Shown here piece by piece: positions 6,917 through 8,954 of a stretch of DNA of 8,954 nt; within the stretch, counting starts at the first letter, position 1; the number at the start of each line of letters is the position of its first letter. Source of the DNA: Sulfuritalea sp. (lineage in GTDB: Bacteria; Pseudomonadota; Gammaproteobacteria; Burkholderiales; Rhodocyclaceae); the NCBI GenBank assembly GCA_022843505.1, contig JALHNN010000013.1:1-8954 (forward strand), written 5' to 3'. The notes under the pieces were generated by a model. It was not told the origin of the DNA and made no database searches. It worked only from the letters and a program-made list of their open reading frames with translations. The position numbers and the translations under genes were made by a program.

Positions 6917-6947
6917 ATGACGCAGTGCGTTAGCTGCGGTGCGTCAT
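6917..6947. repeat. inverted repeat ATGACGCA / TGCGTCAT
   Basis: A perfect 8-base inverted repeat (6917-6924 and 6940-6947) has a 15-base spacer with an alternative inner pairing CGCAG/CTGCG. It follows the btaB stop by 27 bases on the minus strand, so it may mark the end of the btaAB transcript, though no T-tract follows. TGACGCA-like palindromes can also be protein binding sites. Confidence 0.4.
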
Positions 6948-6973
6948 GGGCGGCGGAGTTCGCCGCGGCAGTT

Positions 6974-7672
6974 TCACTCGCCGCGACCGATGAACAGGTA
7001 GTAAGGCGCGGCGATCGGCAGATAGGGAATTGCCGCCCGTCGTTCGCTGAGCCAATGATCCGGAAAGCTCTCCCGCAAGGCAGCCAGATGCCCGGCGGTG
7101 AGATGAACTCCGTCGTGGGCGAACCAGCGCCGCCAGAAGCCGTTCAGGCGCCCGCCCCGGGGCAGGTGAAAATCGACCACGCCCAGCCATCCGCCGGGAG
7201 CAAGCATGGCCCGCGCATTGGCCACGGCCTGCCGCCAGTCGGGAATCATGGTCAACGCGTAGGAAATCAGCACCCGATCCGCGGCCTGCGACGGGTGCCA
7301 GGTGGTGGCATCGGCTTCATGCACGGCGACGTTGGGCATTCCCCCGGCGCGCCGCCTGGCCTGCGCCAGAAGTGCCGGGCACAGGTCGACCATGTCGTAG
7401 CGCGCCAGGCCTCCCAGCCTGTCGCCGACGAACTCCAGGCTGCGGCCGGTACCGCAGCCGAGCTCGACCACACGCATGCCGGGACCGAATTCGAGGCGCG
7501 CGATCAAGTCCTCCCGGCCGTGCAACAGGCGCGTGCGGAAGCTGTCGTAGTGCGCCGCCTGGGGCGCGTAAAAGCCCTGCAGGCGCTCGGCATGGCTGCC
7601 CCGCCGGGGTACGCCGCGCAGCAGGCGCAGCAGGATCTGCCCTTCGCCAAGGACGCGATTCAGCGCGCTCAC
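6974..7672 (-). CDS. btaB: BtaB: SAM-dependent N-methyltransferase of betaine lipid (DGTS) synthesis
   Basis: The 232-residue class I methyltransferase has motif I as VVELGCGTGRS (ELGCGTG at residues 70-76), an acidic strand end at DMVDLCP, an HEADATTW motif and a late LAPGGWLGVVDFHLP segment. BtaB transfers three methyl groups from SAM to the amino group of diacylglyceryl-homoserine, giving diacylglyceryl-trimethylhomoserine (DGTS). Identity rests on methyltransferase features plus direct linkage to btaA. The start is the GTG at 7672-7670, which overlaps the btaA TGA as GTGA; this removes 18 residues of an earlier in-frame ATG (7726) lying inside btaA. The N-terminal residues (RGSHAERLQGFYAPQAAHYD) look like the usual BtaB lead-in. 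It probably acts at the inner membrane's cytoplasmic face, coupled to BtaA translation. Another lipid or quinone methyltransferase is the alternative. Confidence 0.85.
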   Translation of the reverse strand: MSALNRVLGEGQILLRLLRGVPRRGSHAERLQGFYAPQAAHYDSFRTRLLHGREDLIARLEFGPGMRVVELGCGTGRSLEFVGDRLGGLARYDMVDLCPALLAQARRRAGGMPNVAVHEADATTWHPSQAADRVLISYALTMIPDWRQAVANARAMLAPGGWLGVVDFHLPRGGRLNGFWRRWFAHDGVHLTAGHLAALRESFPDHWLSERRAAIPYLPIAAPYYLFIGRGE

Positions 7673-8903
7673 TTGCGTATCGTTCCGACCCAAAAGCCGG
7701 AGTAGGTGTGGACCCGGTCCTCGCACTGCAGGCGCGCCGCCAGGTCGCGGTCGAAATCGAGCACGTCGTGCAGCGGACGCCCGTGCCGGCCCACCCGCAC
7801 CCAGTCGAGGAAGGCGGACAGGCGTGGGCGCTGCGCAGCAATACGCGGGCGCCGGGCGCCGCCCGTTCCACGATGCCGGTCCATTCCTCGATCAGGGCAC
7901 CCGGGTAGTAGCTGCTCATCCAGTCCATGTGGTCGAGCAACACGAATCGCGTGATCGGCTCCTCGTGGCGATCGAGGAACTCGGTGACCGTGGAGTCGTG
8001 GATCTCGATGCTGTCGGCGAGGCCGTTGCGCAAGGCGACGAAATTGTCATGCTTGAGGTATTCGGGGCAGCACTCGCGCGTGTAGTGCCCGTTGAGATAC
8101 ACCTGCCAGAAATAGTTGTGGGCCACCGGCAAATGACGAAACACGTACTCGATCGCATCGCGTATGAAGCCGGCGACGCCGTCCGGATGCTGCGCCTGCA
8201 CCAGCCGGCGCTGGGGATGGGGCACGCCGAGCAGGCTCATGGTCAGCTGCCGGTTGAGTATCCACTTGATGGTCGGCGTCCAGAGTTCGCGGGCGATGCG
8301 CTCGTCGTAGACGCACTGCTGCGTTTGCAGATCCTCGCATTCCAGCAGGGCCTGCACGTCCCGCGCCAGCTGCGGCCGCATCTTGAAGTAGGTCCGAAAG
8401 CTGCGGGCGACAAAGCCCGACAGGCCATGAAAGTAGAAGCTGCCGTGGCGGCTGGTGAACCACTTGCCGTTGCGGTCCCAATAGGCTCGCGCAAAGGCGG
8501 AAAGGTCGCCGCGCAAGCGCTGGCGATACAGCTCGCGAAACCGGGCGTGGTAGCCGTTGCCGAAAACCTCGAAGAAGTCGTCGAACTCGAGATGGCGGAT
8601 CGCCGCCAGCTTGAGCTCCAGCAGCGCGTTCTGGCGCGGATTGGCATCGATCGCATGGATTGCCGCCGGCCCCTGCAAAGCATAGTCGAGAACGTTGCAG
8701 CCGGCGCTGGTGATCACCGCAATGCTGTCGCGCGGGCCAAGATCGAGGGCCTGACGATCCACCGCAGGATCCTCCCAGCAGGTGTTGTACACCAGCGATC
8801 GCGCATAGAGCGCGTCGAAGACCTTCTTGTCCAGGCGGTCCTTGAGGGTGAGGCGGGTCGCGGGCTTCGGCGCCAGCGGCAGGTGTGGGGCAGTGTTCAT
8901 CAT
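7669..8903 (-). CDS. btaA: BtaA: SAM:diacylglycerol 3-amino-3-carboxypropyltransferase, with frameshift near 7826
   Basis: BtaA (DUF3419 family) moves the 3-amino-3-carboxypropyl group of SAM to diacylglycerol, the first step of betaine lipid synthesis. Residues 1-359 read in one frame: KVFDALYARSLVYNTCWEDP, a SAM-site region SAGCN (66-70) with DANP (86-89), FHGLSGFVARSF, NYFWQVYLNGHY and LLDHMDWM. After ARVLLRSA (about 7827) the family-like sequence continues only in the -1 frame (LSAFLDWVRVG, then DRVHTYSGFW), ending in TGA at 7669. Restored length is about 411 residues, close to known BtaA proteins (about 410). One base is missing or two are extra, in a GC-rich stretch around 7820-7835. 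Without repair the first frame runs on to 7317 and reads nonsense over btaB. The exact GTGA overlap with btaB supports 7669 as the true end. ATG 8903 (or 8900) lacks a clear ribosome binding site. Confidence 0.85.
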
Positions 8904-8913
8904 GGGCGTCGCG

Positions 8914-8941
8914 ATTCAACGGGTCGGAGGGAATGCGTCAA
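8914..8941 (-). promoter_or_regulatory. candidate promoter of btaAB
   Basis: On the minus strand TTGACG (8941-8936) and TTGAAT (8919-8914) are 16 bases apart, a fair -35 and a four-of-six -10. The -10 ends only 10 bases before the btaA ATG, so a transcript would have almost no leader, which fits the absence of a ribosome binding site there. No PhoB box is seen, although the upstream region is cut off by the window edge. Confidence 0.35.
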
Positions 8942-8954
8942 CGATGTGGTGAAT

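Noticed and set aside
7317..7668. Extension of the btaA reading frame past 7669, giving a 528-residue product
   Set aside because: After about 7826 this frame is Arg/Pro/Gly-rich nonsense that overlaps btaB in another frame; the family sequence continues in the -1 frame and stops at 7669.
6866..7705. Long open frame on the + strand opposite btaB
   Set aside because: It is antisense to a clear methyltransferase, low in complexity, and has no recognisable domain; long antisense frames are common in GC-rich DNA.
1..8954. CRISPR arrays, tRNA or rRNA genes, insertion sequences, att sites
   Set aside because: I found no regularly spaced repeats, no cloverleaf, no transposase or integrase motif, and no terminal repeats.

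Overview
The window is high-GC, gene-dense bacterial DNA with ATGA/GTGA stop-start overlaps and clear Shine-Dalgarno sites. Nothing in it is phage-like, transposon-like or CRISPR-like. The mix of genes (an NdvB-type GH17-GT2 glucan synthase, a short ICMT-family membrane protein with a typical N-terminus, TACAAT-like promoter elements) suggests a gammaproteobacterium, perhaps of the Xanthomonadales/Lysobacterales. That is a guess from style, since no rRNA or marker gene is present.

Region 1 (1-4650, + strand) is a tight three-gene cell-envelope cluster. It holds the 3' end of a SAM-dependent methyltransferase gene, an LtaS/OpgB-like membrane phosphoglycerol transferase (alkaline phosphatase/sulfatase fold), and a large membrane protein with a periplasmic GH17 beta-1,3-glucan transglycosylase domain followed by a cytoplasmic processive GT2 synthase domain. 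The simplest reading is a machine that polymerises, remodels or cyclises, and phosphoglycerol-decorates a periplasmic beta-glucan. A long hairpin without a T-tract sits on the last stop codon.

Region 2 (4888-6521, + strand) has three unrelated-looking small genes: an isoprenylcysteine-carboxylmethyltransferase-family membrane protein that seems to lack its first membrane segments, a VOC/glyoxalase-fold protein with a perfect ribosome binding site, and an exported phytochelatin-synthase-like cysteine peptidase with an intact Cys-His-Asp triad.

Region 3 (6534-8903, - strand) encodes an unrecognised 103-residue protein and, upstream of it, btaB and btaA, the two enzymes that make the phosphorus-free betaine lipid DGTS from diacylglycerol and SAM. 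btaA carries an apparent one-base frameshift near 7826. Beyond it the correct frame runs to a stop that overlaps the btaB GTG start (GTGA), so the lesion is either recent or a sequencing error.

A possible link between regions 1 and 3 is diacylglycerol. Phosphoglycerol transferases of this type release it from phosphatidylglycerol, and BtaA consumes it. This is inference; the two loci are divergent units and need not be co-regulated.
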